From Cohnella hashimotonis (GTDB lineage: Bacteria > Bacillota > Bacilli > Paenibacillales > Paenibacillaceae): a stretch of 64,000 nt of DNA. Numbering within the stretch: the stretch's first letter is position 1; each line of letters begins with the position of its first letter. The stretch spans positions 7,068,001 to 7,132,000 of the forward strand of contig NZ_JAGRPV010000001.1 in the NCBI RefSeq assembly GCF_030014955.1, given 5' to 3'. This document shows, piece by piece, positions 38,465 to 47,257 of the stretch. Below the pieces are notes generated by a model, which saw only the letters and a list, made by a program, of their open reading frames with translations, was not told the DNA's origin and searched no databases. Both the position numbers and the translations under genes were made by a program.

Positions 38465-39301
38465 TTAAATATCGTCGTCCGGCGTCGTCGGTCCTTCGGA
38501 TGCGAGCAAGTCCTTCTGCGCGACCTGCTTGCCGCTCGCGTCCGCGAGCGTCTCGAGTTCGGGCACGAATGCGCCGTATCGATACGTATAAGCGGTTCTC
38601 AGCCAGCCGATCGCCGAACGCTCACCGTCCGATTTCACTGCCGAAACGCGCTGCGCCGCAACGATTTTCCCAGGGGAAATCACATAAGAAGTCACCGGGT
38701 CCACAGTCGCTCCCTTGGCGGGAACGCCAGGGATGACGCCGCTCAGCCCGCTCGCCGGATCGGTCAGCTTGACGCCTCCGCCTGCGATCCCCTTCAACTC
38801 ATAGCGCTGCGCCAGGTCTGCGATCGTAAAAGCCGGGTCCGTCACATCGAACAATAATCTGAAGCCATCCGCGCCGTCGTAGATGCTAAGCCCCGTTCCC
38901 GCCTCGACCTTTGCCGCCTTGCGGTAGATGAGCAGCTCCGGCACGCCGTCGCCGGTCACATCCTCGAACTTGACCTCGGGCTTCTTTAAATAATCGATCT
39001 CGGCCGCTTGCATGAAGGCGAAGCGGAGCGCGCCGTCCGTCAATACGCGCCACCTGACCGGACTTCCCGCTTCGTCGAGATCGGCCTCGACATCGATCCC
39101 TTCCCGAAGATTCAGCGCCTCGGCCAACTCGGGATCGCGATTCGTATATACGATTTCCGTGCGCGCGATCGGCAGCGTTCCGCCGTCGGACGCACGACCG
39201 GCCAAGGGAGGCCCGGCAAGAGCTATGGATGGGATTCCCGCGAACGCGGCGGCAGCCGTGCCTGCCGCGATCAAGCGGAGCGTGCGATGAATGGGGTTCA
39301 T
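38465..39301 (-). CDS. Exported protein of unknown function
   Basis: A 278-aa protein with a Sec signal peptide (MNPIHRTLRLIAAGTAAAAFAG..., cleavage near ALAG). I do not recognise the domain. KFEDVTGDGVPELLIYRKAA looks like an FG-GAP/VCBS calcium-binding element (DxTxDGxxEL), and YDGADGFRLLFDV a second beta-propeller-like strand, so a small repeat-rich extracellular domain is likely. The ATG MNPIH has GGAGG 7 nt upstream; an ATG two codons earlier is too close to it. It is divergent from the M1 peptidase gene, with about 190 bp between. Confidence 0.72.
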   Translation of the reverse strand: MNPIHRTLRLIAAGTAAAAFAGIPSIALAGPPLAGRASDGGTLPIARTEIVYTNRDPELAEALNLREGIDVEADLDEAGSPVRWRVLTDGALRFAFMQAAEIDYLKKPEVKFEDVTGDGVPELLIYRKAAKVEAGTGLSIYDGADGFRLLFDVTDPAFTIADLAQRYELKGIAGGGVKLTDPASGLSGVIPGVPAKGATVDPVTSYVISPGKIVAAQRVSAVKSDGERSAIGWLRTAYTYRYGAFVPELETLADASGKQVAQKDLLASEGPTTPDDDI

Positions 39302-39493
39302 GACCATCCCTCCTTCTAATATAGTTGTACCCATTCTATGTGGAGAGGCAACCCGATAGACCGGCTTGTCCTCTCGATACGCAGCCTTACGCTTGCCGGA
39401 GCGTGCGAATTTCAATTGTTTGGGACAAAGATATAATCTGCGGACAACCCACATATACATCTGCTAGATGCTTGTCAACGGGAGGGTTACCGC

Positions 39494-41644
39494 ATGCCCC
39501 AACGCCCCATTTATCGTATCGCCGCGCTCGCCGTCTCCGCCGCCGTGCTGCTGAGCTCGGCCAGCTTCGGATTCGATGCCGCCTGGCAATCTCAGTTCAC
39601 CCTGCCCGCCTATGCCGCACAGGACCCGCTCACGGCTACCTCCCGGGATCCCGGCGCGTCGGCCGGAGCCCCTGACGTCAATGCGGCTGCCGATGATGCC
39701 GGAACGCCTGCCGACGCACACGCTTCCGACGCTCCCGGCACTTCCGACGTTTCCGGTGCTTCCGACGCTCCCGGCGCTTCGGACGTTTCCGGCGAGCAGC
39801 ACAACGCGGCAGCGGCGCCGCAAGCTCCGTCGTCTCCGATTCCGGCGCCCCAGCCGTCCGTCGCGCTCAGCAACCGGATCGTCGACTACGACATCTCGGT
39901 CAAGCTCCTGGACGGCGGTCGATTGGAAGGCTCCGAGACGTTGACTTGGAAAAATCCCGGACGCAAGCCCGTGACGGATCTTTACCTGCATTTGTATCCG
40001 AACGCATTTTCGCCAGGCAGTACGTTCCTGAAGGAGTCGAACGGCCAGCTTCGCGGCGTGAAGATGACGCCGGGCAAGGACGGCGCCATGGAACTGAGCG
40101 AGCTGACGACCGAGGACGGCGAGACGCTGCTGCCGCGCCTTCGCTACGTCCAGCCGGACGACGGCAACGCGCAGGACCGGACGCTAGCCTCCTTCCGCCT
40201 GCCGAAGGCCGTCGCGCCGGGGCAGACCGTCACCGTCCGCATGAAGTTCACCGTCGAGCTGCCGCAGGTATTCGCCCGCATGGGACAGGCGGGGGACTTC
40301 GTCATGGCGGGCCAATGGTTCCCGAAGGTCGCCGCCTACGAGACGACAGGCGTGCGCGGACGCACCGCGGAGGGCTGGAACCTCCATCAATACCACGGCA
40401 ACTCGGAATTCTACTCGGACTTCGGCGTATACGGCGTCAAGATCGACGTGCCCGAGGACCGAACCGTGGCGGCGACCGGCTTTCAATACAAGCAGCCCGT
40501 CGTTAAGGACGGACGCAAAACGTATCAATTTTACGCGGAAGACGTTCACGATTTCTCCTGGTCCGCCTCTCCCGACTTTGTGACCGCGGAGGATTCCTTC
40601 TCCTCGGCCGGCGTACCCGGCGTGCGGATCAAGCTGTACCTGGACCCGCTGCACGCCAAGCAGGAGGAGCGCTACATGCATGCGGCCAAATCCGCGCTGG
40701 CCAAGCTCGGCGAATGGTACGGCGACTATCCGTACACGACGCTCTCCATCGTCGTCCCGCCTGCCGATGCGGAAGGCGCGGGCGGCATGGAATACCCGAC
40801 GCTCGTCACCGGCGCGGCGGCGAAGGACGACAATCCGGGCTACGAGCTCGAACGTACGCTTGTGCACGAGATCGCGCATCAATATTGGTATGGCATCGTG
40901 GCTTCCAATGAATTCGAGGAAGCCTGGCTGGACGAAGCCTTCACCTCCTACACCGAGGATAAGCTGATGGCCGCCATTTATGGCGTCTCGGCCCGCACGC
41001 CGATCGAGTCCCTCTACATGACGAACCCGATGCCGCTCAAGCTCGACGCATGGGATTACGGCGGGTCGGATGCCTATGCGGAAAACGTATATATGCGCGG
41101 CAAACTCGTGCTCAAGGCGATCGAGGCCAAGACCGGGGAAAAAACGATGTCGAAAATCATGCGGACTTATTTTCAAAAATACCGCTTTAAGCATCCCGAC
41201 AGCCAAAGCTTCCAGCGGGTGGTCGAGGCCGTTACCAAGGATGACTGGAAGGACTTCTTCCACGCTTATGTGTACCGGGGTGAGTCGGCCGACTTCGCGG
41301 TTGCCTCCATCCGCACGGAGCCGGACGGCGAGGGCGGCTATCAGTCCATCGTCCTGCTCACCAGGACCCAGGGCAGCCCGCAGGCGGCGACGGTGCAGTT
41401 CGGCTTCAAAGACGGCAAAACCGTCCGCAAGACGTGGGACGGCATTCAGAGCCACATCCAGATCCGGCTGCAGTCGGCGTCGCCGCTGTCTTACGTGGCG
41501 GTCGATCCGATGCTCGATATCGTGCTCGATCACAGCCGTTACGACAACTATCTGAAGGCCGAGGCGCCAGCGCGCAAGCGGACCAAGCTTGACGTAACGC
41601 TGGGACAGCTGATCGACGCGATCGTCGGCAGCATGGCCTGGTGA
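39494..41644 (+). CDS. Secreted or surface M1-family metallopeptidase
   Basis: 716 aa. A signal peptide (PIYRIAALAVSAAVLLSSASFG) is followed by a linker of about 75 residues with repeats of SDAPG/SDVSG, then an M1 N-terminal beta domain. The gluzincin site is VHEIAHQYWYG ... NEFEEAWLDEAFTSY: HExxH with the third ligand Glu 19 residues on. The exopeptidase motif region reads GGMEYPTLV instead of canonical GAMEN, so aminopeptidase specificity is uncertain. GGGAGGG lies 7 nt before the ATG. It overlaps nothing; a membrane protein follows 16 nt on, probably in the same operon. Confidence 0.9.
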   Translation: MPQRPIYRIAALAVSAAVLLSSASFGFDAAWQSQFTLPAYAAQDPLTATSRDPGASAGAPDVNAAADDAGTPADAHASDAPGTSDVSGASDAPGASDVSGEQHNAAAAPQAPSSPIPAPQPSVALSNRIVDYDISVKLLDGGRLEGSETLTWKNPGRKPVTDLYLHLYPNAFSPGSTFLKESNGQLRGVKMTPGKDGAMELSELTTEDGETLLPRLRYVQPDDGNAQDRTLASFRLPKAVAPGQTVTVRMKFTVELPQVFARMGQAGDFVMAGQWFPKVAAYETTGVRGRTAEGWNLHQYHGNSEFYSDFGVYGVKIDVPEDRTVAATGFQYKQPVVKDGRKTYQFYAEDVHDFSWSASPDFVTAEDSFSSAGVPGVRIKLYLDPLHAKQEERYMHAAKSALAKLGEWYGDYPYTTLSIVVPPADAEGAGGMEYPTLVTGAAAKDDNPGYELERTLVHEIAHQYWYGIVASNEFEEAWLDEAFTSYTEDKLMAAIYGVSARTPIESLYMTNPMPLKLDAWDYGGSDAYAENVYMRGKLVLKAIEAKTGEKTMSKIMRTYFQKYRFKHPDSQSFQRVVEAVTKDDWKDFFHAYVYRGESADFAVASIRTEPDGEGGYQSIVLLTRTQGSPQAATVQFGFKDGKTVRKTWDGIQSHIQIRLQSASPLSYVAVDPMLDIVLDHSRYDNYLKAEAPARKRTKLDVTLGQLIDAIVGSMAW

Positions 41645-41660
41645 AGGAGGAGGAAGCGAC

Positions 41661-42479
41661 ATGAACGACGCGATCCGAAAAGGCTGGGAGACGACCAAGC
41701 GGCACAAATACGTGCTCGTCGCCTTGTTCCTTTACCGCCTGCTGTGGGGATTTTTCCTCTACCGGTTCATCGACTCGGTCGTGGCGCCGATTCTGACCCG
41801 GTATCCGGACGAACATCCGCTCGGCGCGGCAGCCAAGCAGCTTTTTGCGATCGAGGCCCAGTTCCGTCTGCTCAAGACGGATCTCGCCGATCATACGCTG
41901 ATCCTGCTGGGCTGCATGCTCCTCCTTCGCATGCTGATCACGCCCGTGCTGAACGCGGGACTTTATTACTCCTTCGCCCATGCGGAGGAGCAGGACGGCA
42001 CCCAAGTGCTCAAGGGCATCCGGCGTGCATGGAAAAAAGTGTCGCTGCTCTACGGCGCCGAGAAGCTGATCGCCTTGGCGCCTGCGATCTGGCTGATTCC
42101 GTTCGGCCGGAGCGCCTACATGGAAATGCCCAATGCCGCGTCCTGGCTTGGACAGATGCTTCCTTACGCCGCGGGCTGGGCGCTCTGGATGCTGGCGGTG
42201 CACCTCCCCTTTTTGTTCATGCAGTTCAGCGCCGCCGCCGGGATCAGCCCCTGGCAGGGTGCGCTTCGCTCGATTAGCCGCCTGCTCCCCCTGCTCGGCG
42301 TGACGCTCCTGCTGCCGCTGCTCTCCCTCCTCGGTTCAGCCGCCGTATCCGGCGCCACGCTGATCTGGACCGGCTTGCTCGCGATCGCGCTTAACCAGGC
42401 CTTCCACTTCGTCCGGTCCATGATCTCGCTCTGGACGGCGGCTTGCCAGCATCGCTTGTGGCAGCGCGAAGAAGCTTGA
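41661..42479 (+). CDS. Integral membrane protein of unknown function
   Basis: A 272-aa protein with about five or six hydrophobic segments (YVLVALFLYRLLWGFFLY, HTLILLGCMLLLRMLI, LIALAPAIWLIPFG, AAGWALWMLAVHLPFLFM, LLPLLGVTLLLPLLSLLG, LIWTGLLAIALNQAF). No catalytic motif recognised. The layout recalls DUF975-like or GlpM-like membrane proteins, but I cannot name the family. GGAGGAGG precedes the ATG. It is followed by a very strong terminator, marking the operon end. Confidence 0.75.
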   Translation: MNDAIRKGWETTKRHKYVLVALFLYRLLWGFFLYRFIDSVVAPILTRYPDEHPLGAAAKQLFAIEAQFRLLKTDLADHTLILLGCMLLLRMLITPVLNAGLYYSFAHAEEQDGTQVLKGIRRAWKKVSLLYGAEKLIALAPAIWLIPFGRSAYMEMPNAASWLGQMLPYAAGWALWMLAVHLPFLFMQFSAAAGISPWQGALRSISRLLPLLGVTLLLPLLSLLGSAAVSGATLIWTGLLAIALNQAFHFVRSMISLWTAACQHRLWQREEA

Positions 42480-42498
42480 AACAACGCTTAGAAACAGG

Positions 42499-42553
42499 AA
42501 GAGACGGCGCGCCGTTCATCGGATGATGAACGGCGCGCCGTCTCTTTTTTTTT
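42499..42553 (+). terminator. Strong intrinsic terminator
   Basis: A 22-bp perfect stem (42499-42520 with 42525-42546; core GACGGCGCGCCGTTCATC) has a 4-nt loop and a run of nine T. It ends the M1 peptidase-membrane protein operon. Bases 42554-42807 hold no supportable gene; a weak promoter TTGTTT-17-TAATCT lies near 42738-42766. Confidence 0.95.
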
Positions 42554-42807
42554 CGCAGGCTATTAATATCGGTCGAGAGGGCGGCATAGACTACGATCAT
42601 ACTCTTGCGACTGCAGCCGTGTCGAAGACTTGCGCCCTCTTAATCTTTCTCATTTATTCATAGGCTTGGCCGCTCGACGGCGTACAGCCCCAATCCCTTG
42701 CCACGCTTGGGTTTTGAGACGTCGCCAGCATATTCCTTTTTGTTTGGGACATTAAGGAATTCTAATCTTGAAGGAGCAGGAGTTGGGGCCTAAAAATCGA
42801 ATTTCTA

Positions 42808-42950
42808 AAGCTAAGGTGCGAAAACTGCCGAATTCCCGCGCACTGGGAAACGGGGGAACCAGTCTTTACCGGGTGAATTGGCTTTGCCTCGCGCAGAAGC
42901 CATAGGGAACCTTCAACCGAACCCTCCAGCTAACCTCGTAGGCACTTGGA
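42808..42950 (+). promoter_or_regulatory. ydaO/yuaA c-di-AMP riboswitch
   Basis: Conserved blocks appear in order: CTGCCGAATTCCCGCG, CACTGGGAAACGGGGGAACC, CCGGGTGAATTGGC, AGGGAACCTTCAACCGAACC, and CAGCTAACCTCGTAGGC. These are the ydaO aptamer signatures. The outer stem can pair AAGCT.. GTGC near 42810 with GCAC..AGCTT near 42945-42960, which would take in the ribosome-site region of the hydrolase gene. In known cases c-di-AMP binding switches expression off; cell-wall hydrolases are typical targets. Confidence 0.95.
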
Positions 42951-42964
42951 AGGAGCTTCTTGTT

Positions 42965-43432
42965 TTGCGCAAAGTTACAGTCCTCTTACTTGCTTTAACC
43001 TGCCTCCTGGCTTTCCAGATGGGCAGCGCATCCGCAGCTTCCAAGCTCGACTCGACCGTCTCCAAGCTGATCGGCATCGATTACGATTACGGCGGCACGA
43101 CGACCAGCGGCTTCGATTGCTCCGGATTCACGGCTTATGTATTCAAGAAGTTCGACGTCAAGCTGCCTCACTCGTCCAAGGGTCAATACGCCATGGGCGA
43201 CAAGGTTGCTCGCGACGATCTTCGTCCGGGAGACCTCGTATTCTTTAATACGAGCGGCGAAGGCGTGTCCCACGTAGGCATCTATGTCGGCGACAACAAG
43301 TTTGCGCACTCGGCTTCCAAGGGTGTCACGATCTCGGATCTGGATGAAAAGTATTACGCGAAGCGCTATATCGGCGCCCGCCGCGTAATGGACTCCGACA
43401 CTTACACGTCCGTGGCGATCGACCACGTGTAA
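42965..43432 (+). CDS. NlpC/P60 family secreted peptidoglycan endopeptidase
   Basis: 155 aa. The signal peptide MRKVTVLLLALTCLLAFQMGSASA is followed directly by an NlpC/P60 domain: catalytic Cys in FDCSGFTAYVF, His in VSHVGIYVG, and a third polar residue in the KFAHSAS strand. No cell-wall-binding domain is present. Start is TTG, 9 nt after GGAAGGAG; no ATG start is plausible because the upstream frame is riboswitch. Control by c-di-AMP links wall hydrolysis to osmotic/potassium signalling. Confidence 0.93.
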   Translation: MRKVTVLLLALTCLLAFQMGSASAASKLDSTVSKLIGIDYDYGGTTTSGFDCSGFTAYVFKKFDVKLPHSSKGQYAMGDKVARDDLRPGDLVFFNTSGEGVSHVGIYVGDNKFAHSASKGVTISDLDEKYYAKRYIGARRVMDSDTYTSVAIDHV

Positions 43433-43458
43433 ACTCGGTTGAAGTGGAATGGCTTAGG

Positions 43459-43487
43459 CAAAGACCCGCCCCTAAAGCGGGTCTTTG
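43459..43487 (+). terminator. Hairpin after the NlpC/P60 gene
   Basis: 11-bp stem CAAAGACCCGC/GCGGGTCTTTG with a 7-nt loop, 26 nt past the stop. The T-run falls within the stem, so termination may be modest; a stronger bidirectional hairpin follows. Confidence 0.65.
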
Positions 43488-43562
43488 CTGCTGCTTGGAG
43501 TGAATGGAGAGGTTACTTAGGTTGTACCCTTACGGCTAAGATTTCGAAACAGGTTCAGCCTA

Positions 43563-43625
43563 AAAAGATGACGAAAAAACGGGATTCGGCGCTGCGTGCC
43601 GGATCCCGTTTTTTCGTCATCTTTT
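43563..43625. terminator. Long bidirectional terminator overlapping the DUF4129 stop codon
   Basis: 22-bp perfect arms (43563-43584 and 43604-43625; core GACGAAAAAACGGGA) with an 18-nt loop that has its own CGGC/GCCG stem. A TTTTTTCGTC-type tract within the arms serves both strands. The right arm covers the last codons and stop of the minus-strand gene. Confidence 0.85.
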
Positions 43626-44918
43626 CCAGGGAAACTCTGCGCCGAGGCGATCGGCTTCCTCCGGCTTCACCCGGCCGCCGTAGCGGGCTCTGCCGTACAG
43701 CTCGCCGAGCGGGCGTGACATCCTCGCCAGCCACCCTCGGGACGCGGTCTCCGAAGCGCGAGACTGCGGAGCTTGATTTAATTCGCGCCACTTTTCGATG
43801 GCGCCGATCGTCTCCGACGGCGTGAGCGATTCCCGGTGAACGTATCCTTCCCTGACCGCATCGGCGAGCAGCGCGGCATACAGGCTTCTGACCCGGTCTT
43901 CCGCGGACATCTCCGCCCAGTCCTCGCGCCGGAGCGAACGCCTCGGCTTTGCCCTGTTTCGCGAGAATAGTCTGCTCAGCAGCTTCTCCCCCTGAAGCAA
44001 GCTCTCGCGCTCTTCGGTGTAGCCGAGATCCGTCTCGGCCGCGCGCCGCCCCGCAAGCAGCCTGCCGTACCACGACTTCATACGATCCGCTATGCGCCGC
44101 CACCAGACTGCATTGAGCAAATATCGTCGCGCCAGGCGATATACGACGGCAAGCGCCAGCAGGGCGAGTACGACATAAAGCGCATACTCGAGCCATACCC
44201 ACAGCCGGCCCGAGCCTCCCTCTTGCTGCGGGAATGCCGGCGGCTGCACGGACGGCTCCGGCTGTGGCGTCTGCTCGGGGGCAGGCTCGCCCGCAGGGAC
44301 GAGCGAGAGCAGCCAGCGTATGAGCCGAAGGACCTGCGGCCAGATCGGAAGTCCCGCGAACGGGAGAAAGACGAGCGCGACGACGACGCCCCACAGCGCG
44401 AGATATCGCTTGCCGGCCGCGGCGAGCCGTCTCGTGACGAGGCCGGCGTGAAGACCGGCTTCGGCGAGCGACTTCGCCTGCTGATCGTACAGCGCGGCCG
44501 CCAGCCAGACGATGCCCGCGGCGAGCAGAAGCGGCTTCGCGCCGTCCGCAATGCCGAGCGGCGATGCCGCGGCGAGGACAATCGCGTGGAGGCCGACCGC
44601 GACGAAGCAGCGCACGCTGCGCGTCCAGTCGAAGCGGGCGATCCAAGACAAGACGCCGAGCGGCAGCACGAGCCAGAGCAGCCGCCAGTCTGCTGCGCTC
44701 GCAGCGGCGATAAATGCCGCGATGAGCGCTAAGTGGACGAGCGACGCCGGCAGCTTGCCGCGCAGCACAGAGGGCAGTGCTCGTCCGACCGCGGCGCTTA
44801 GCCAAGCGAGGGCGAGCCAGCCGACCGTCGGGAAAGCGAGACCGGCTTGCTCGTGGAGGATCAGAAGGAGCGGGTAGACGGCCAGCGCGTCAGCCAGACT
44901 TCGGAGCGAGAGCTTCAT
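43617..44918 (-). CDS. DUF4129 domain membrane protein (no transglutaminase domain)
   Basis: A 433-aa protein. About six N-terminal hydrophobic segments (residues 10-205) and one more near 245-265 lead to a cytoplasmic C-terminal DUF4129 region (RVRSLYAALLADAVREGYVHRESLTPSETIGAIEKW). In many bacteria the third gene of a MoxR-DUF58 operon encodes TgpA, with a transglutaminase-like domain between membrane segments and DUF4129; that Cys-His-Asp domain is absent here, replaced by a Pro/Glu-rich linker. Its ATG overlaps the DUF58 stop (ATGA). Role unknown, presumably envelope-related. Confidence 0.8.
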   Translation of the reverse strand: MKLSLRSLADALAVYPLLLILHEQAGLAFPTVGWLALAWLSAAVGRALPSVLRGKLPASLVHLALIAAFIAAASAADWRLLWLVLPLGVLSWIARFDWTRSVRCFVAVGLHAIVLAAASPLGIADGAKPLLLAAGIVWLAAALYDQQAKSLAEAGLHAGLVTRRLAAAGKRYLALWGVVVALVFLPFAGLPIWPQVLRLIRWLLSLVPAGEPAPEQTPQPEPSVQPPAFPQQEGGSGRLWVWLEYALYVVLALLALAVVYRLARRYLLNAVWWRRIADRMKSWYGRLLAGRRAAETDLGYTEERESLLQGEKLLSRLFSRNRAKPRRSLRREDWAEMSAEDRVRSLYAALLADAVREGYVHRESLTPSETIGAIEKWRELNQAPQSRASETASRGWLARMSRPLGELYGRARYGGRVKPEEADRLGAEFPWKR

Positions 44919-46036
44919 GGCGTCCCTCCTGCGGCTTGACTTGATGTTTGCCTTTCCTTATAAAGCAGCATGACCTCTACCCGGTTGCCCGCCTGTCGCA
45001 GCTGCCGCACCGCCTGCTCCTGCTTGGGCGTCAGGAAGGCGGTGACGAGCATCAGATTCGCCCCGCGCATCCGTTCCTGGATCAACTGGCCGAGCAGATA
45101 GCCGAGCTCCAGCCGGACGACGGGCTCGAAGCCGGTCGTCGCTTCGAGTATTGCGTACAATTGGCTGCGGCCTCGAGCAGGCTCGATTCGCAGGGGGACC
45201 GACTCGTCGCCCCGTACGCGGCCGTTGAAGATCAGACCCGCCCTGCCCCCGCCATCGAGCGTCTGCTTGGCGACGGATGCCGCGATGCTGACCGCCTCCT
45301 CGAACTGCTCGCTCGGGAGCCGCCTGTTCGTCGAAGCGTCGGCGAGCTCGGCGTTGAGCAGCACGGTGACGTCCCCGCCGACCATCGTCTCCCTGCGATT
45401 GACGAGCAATTCGCCGGATTTGGCGGTGGCGTTCCAGTTCACCTGCTTCATGGCGTCGCCGCCGCGGTAGGCTCTCACGCCCGCCGTATGGTAGTGATCC
45501 TCGCGGAAGGCGTCCGGCGAGCTAAGCGCGCTCTGCATCCATTCGCGGGCCGCGCGAGGCAGCTCCCTGGCGCCGAGCAGCCTCGGGTATACGGCGACCG
45601 CACAGTCCGACTCGACTTGCAGCGCGCCGCTCGTCATGCCCAAGAGATCCCCGTGCGTAATCGTCAGCGTCTGAATCCGGTACCGTCCCCGCTGCAGGCA
45701 GGTCACCTCATGACGACGAACGAGCTTCGTGTAAGGGCCCAGCGTGAACAAGCTCGCATGGTTTTGCAGCGTCTGCCCGACGCTCACCGCAAGATCCGAC
45801 GCCTCCTTGCCGAATCTTAGCGCGGCAGGCATCTGCGTCTCCGCCCGCAGCCACGGGAGCGGCAGCCATTTGGCATTGACCAGCCGCTCTTCCATCCAGA
45901 TCTTGTCTCCCGCAAACGCCCGAGCAACGCTGAACTTTCGTTCGTACCGGATCTTGCGCAGCCCGAGCCAGCTGAACAGCATCCGCTGCACCATGGCGAG
46001 GACGGCAGCGACGACAAGCAATTTGATGATCGGCAT
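44915..46036 (-). CDS. DUF58 domain protein (vWA-like)
   Basis: A 373-aa protein with one or two N-terminal hydrophobic stretches, a beta-rich middle, and the DUF58 signature AGVRAYRGGDAMKQVNWNATAKSGELLVN (from about residue 190) followed by a vWA-like fold (DVTVLLNAEL). It is translationally linked to moxR upstream (4 nt) and overlaps the DUF4129 gene downstream. DUF58 proteins act with MoxR AAA ATPases in complex assembly or metal insertion; the client here is not known. Confidence 0.9.
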   Translation of the reverse strand: MPIIKLLVVAAVLAMVQRMLFSWLGLRKIRYERKFSVARAFAGDKIWMEERLVNAKWLPLPWLRAETQMPAALRFGKEASDLAVSVGQTLQNHASLFTLGPYTKLVRRHEVTCLQRGRYRIQTLTITHGDLLGMTSGALQVESDCAVAVYPRLLGARELPRAAREWMQSALSSPDAFREDHYHTAGVRAYRGGDAMKQVNWNATAKSGELLVNRRETMVGGDVTVLLNAELADASTNRRLPSEQFEEAVSIAASVAKQTLDGGGRAGLIFNGRVRGDESVPLRIEPARGRSQLYAILEATTGFEPVVRLELGYLLGQLIQERMRGANLMLVTAFLTPKQEQAVRQLRQAGNRVEVMLLYKERQTSSQAAGGTP

Positions 46037-46039
46037 GTC

Positions 46040-47002
46040 CTAGGCGTATACCGCGTCCTGCTCGGCAGGAACCGCAATTTTGTTCAAGAGCTCGTGCACG
46101 ATCGTTTCGGCGCGGCCGCCTCCCGCCAGCGGATCGTGAAGGACCAGCCGATGGGCGAGCACGGGAACGGCCAGCGCCTTGACATCCTCGGGGAGCACGA
46201 AGTCGCGCCCGCGGAGCAGCGCCCTTGCCTGTGCGGCCCGCATGAACTGAAGGCTTGCGCGCGGGCTCGCGCCGACGGCCGTGTCTTCGCTGTCCCGCGT
46301 AGCGGAGACGATCGCGAGCATATATTGCAGCACGTCATCGTGGCAGCGTACATTTTGCAGCGCGCCCTGCAGTTGCAGGACTTCTTCCAGCGCGAGGACC
46401 GGCTGTGCGGTGGCCAGAGGGTCGCCGCTCATGAACCGGCGCAAAATCTCTGCTTCCTCCCCTGCGGCGGGATAGCCCATCGGAATCCGCAGCATGAAGC
46501 GGTCGAGCTGCGCCTCGGGGAGCGGGAACGTACCATGGCTCTCAACCGGATTTTGCGTGGCGATGACCAGAAAGGGACGCTCGAGCGGATAGGTCTCGCC
46601 ATCGATCGTCACCTGGCGCTCCTCCATGCTCTCGAGCAGGCTCGACTGCGTGCGCGGCGTCGCCCGGTTCAACTCGTCGGCCAGGAGAACGTTCGTGAAG
46701 ACCGGGCCTTTTCTTAGCTCGAAGACACCTGCCCGCTGGTTGTAAAAGTTGATGCCCGACACGTCCGACGGCAGCAGGTCCGCCGTGAACTGGATGCGTT
46801 TGAATGCGCACCCGAGCGACCGGGCGAGCGACTTGGCGAGCAGCGTCTTGCCGGTGCCGGGCACGTCCTCCAGAATGATATGCCCCGAAGCGAGCAACGC
46901 AATCAGCGCATACTCCGCCGCATCCGGCTTCCCGACGACGATCGCCGCGATCTGATCCAAAACGCGGCGCGTCTTGTTCCGTACGTCTTCCAGATGAACC
47001 AT
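46040..47002 (-). CDS. MoxR-family AAA+ ATPase
   Basis: A 320-aa ATPase. Walker A is DVPGTGKTLLAKSLA (about residue 45), Walker B LLADELNRATPRTQSSLLE, sensor 1 VIATQNPVESHGTFPLPEAQ, and the arginine-finger region LDRFMLRI. A C-terminal AAA lid follows. The ATG has GAGGAGG 9 nt upstream. First gene of the moxR-DUF58-DUF4129 operon; its upstream region is occupied by a 51-bp repeat array. Confidence 0.94.
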   Translation of the reverse strand: MVHLEDVRNKTRRVLDQIAAIVVGKPDAAEYALIALLASGHIILEDVPGTGKTLLAKSLARSLGCAFKRIQFTADLLPSDVSGINFYNQRAGVFELRKGPVFTNVLLADELNRATPRTQSSLLESMEERQVTIDGETYPLERPFLVIATQNPVESHGTFPLPEAQLDRFMLRIPMGYPAAGEEAEILRRFMSGDPLATAQPVLALEEVLQLQGALQNVRCHDDVLQYMLAIVSATRDSEDTAVGASPRASLQFMRAAQARALLRGRDFVLPEDVKALAVPVLAHRLVLHDPLAGGGRAETIVHELLNKIAVPAEQDAVYA

Positions 47003-47257
47003 GGATTAGAGCCTCCTCTGCCTCAAGCGCTTTCAACTACTGCTTCCTTTCATATTACAGAGGCGCGGGCGGAATCACAAACGACCGCGAAGCGGGGATG
47101 CCAGTATGAAAAGTAACATCGTGCGGCTGTACGCCGCTCAAGACTACGCTGCAGCGGCGGCAGACTGCGGCAAGCGAGAAAGCACGGTTACAAGGAATCG
47201 TTACTTGAAAAAAGGGATATCGCCATTGCCGGTAGCCCCAATTAGCGCATCGGCATA

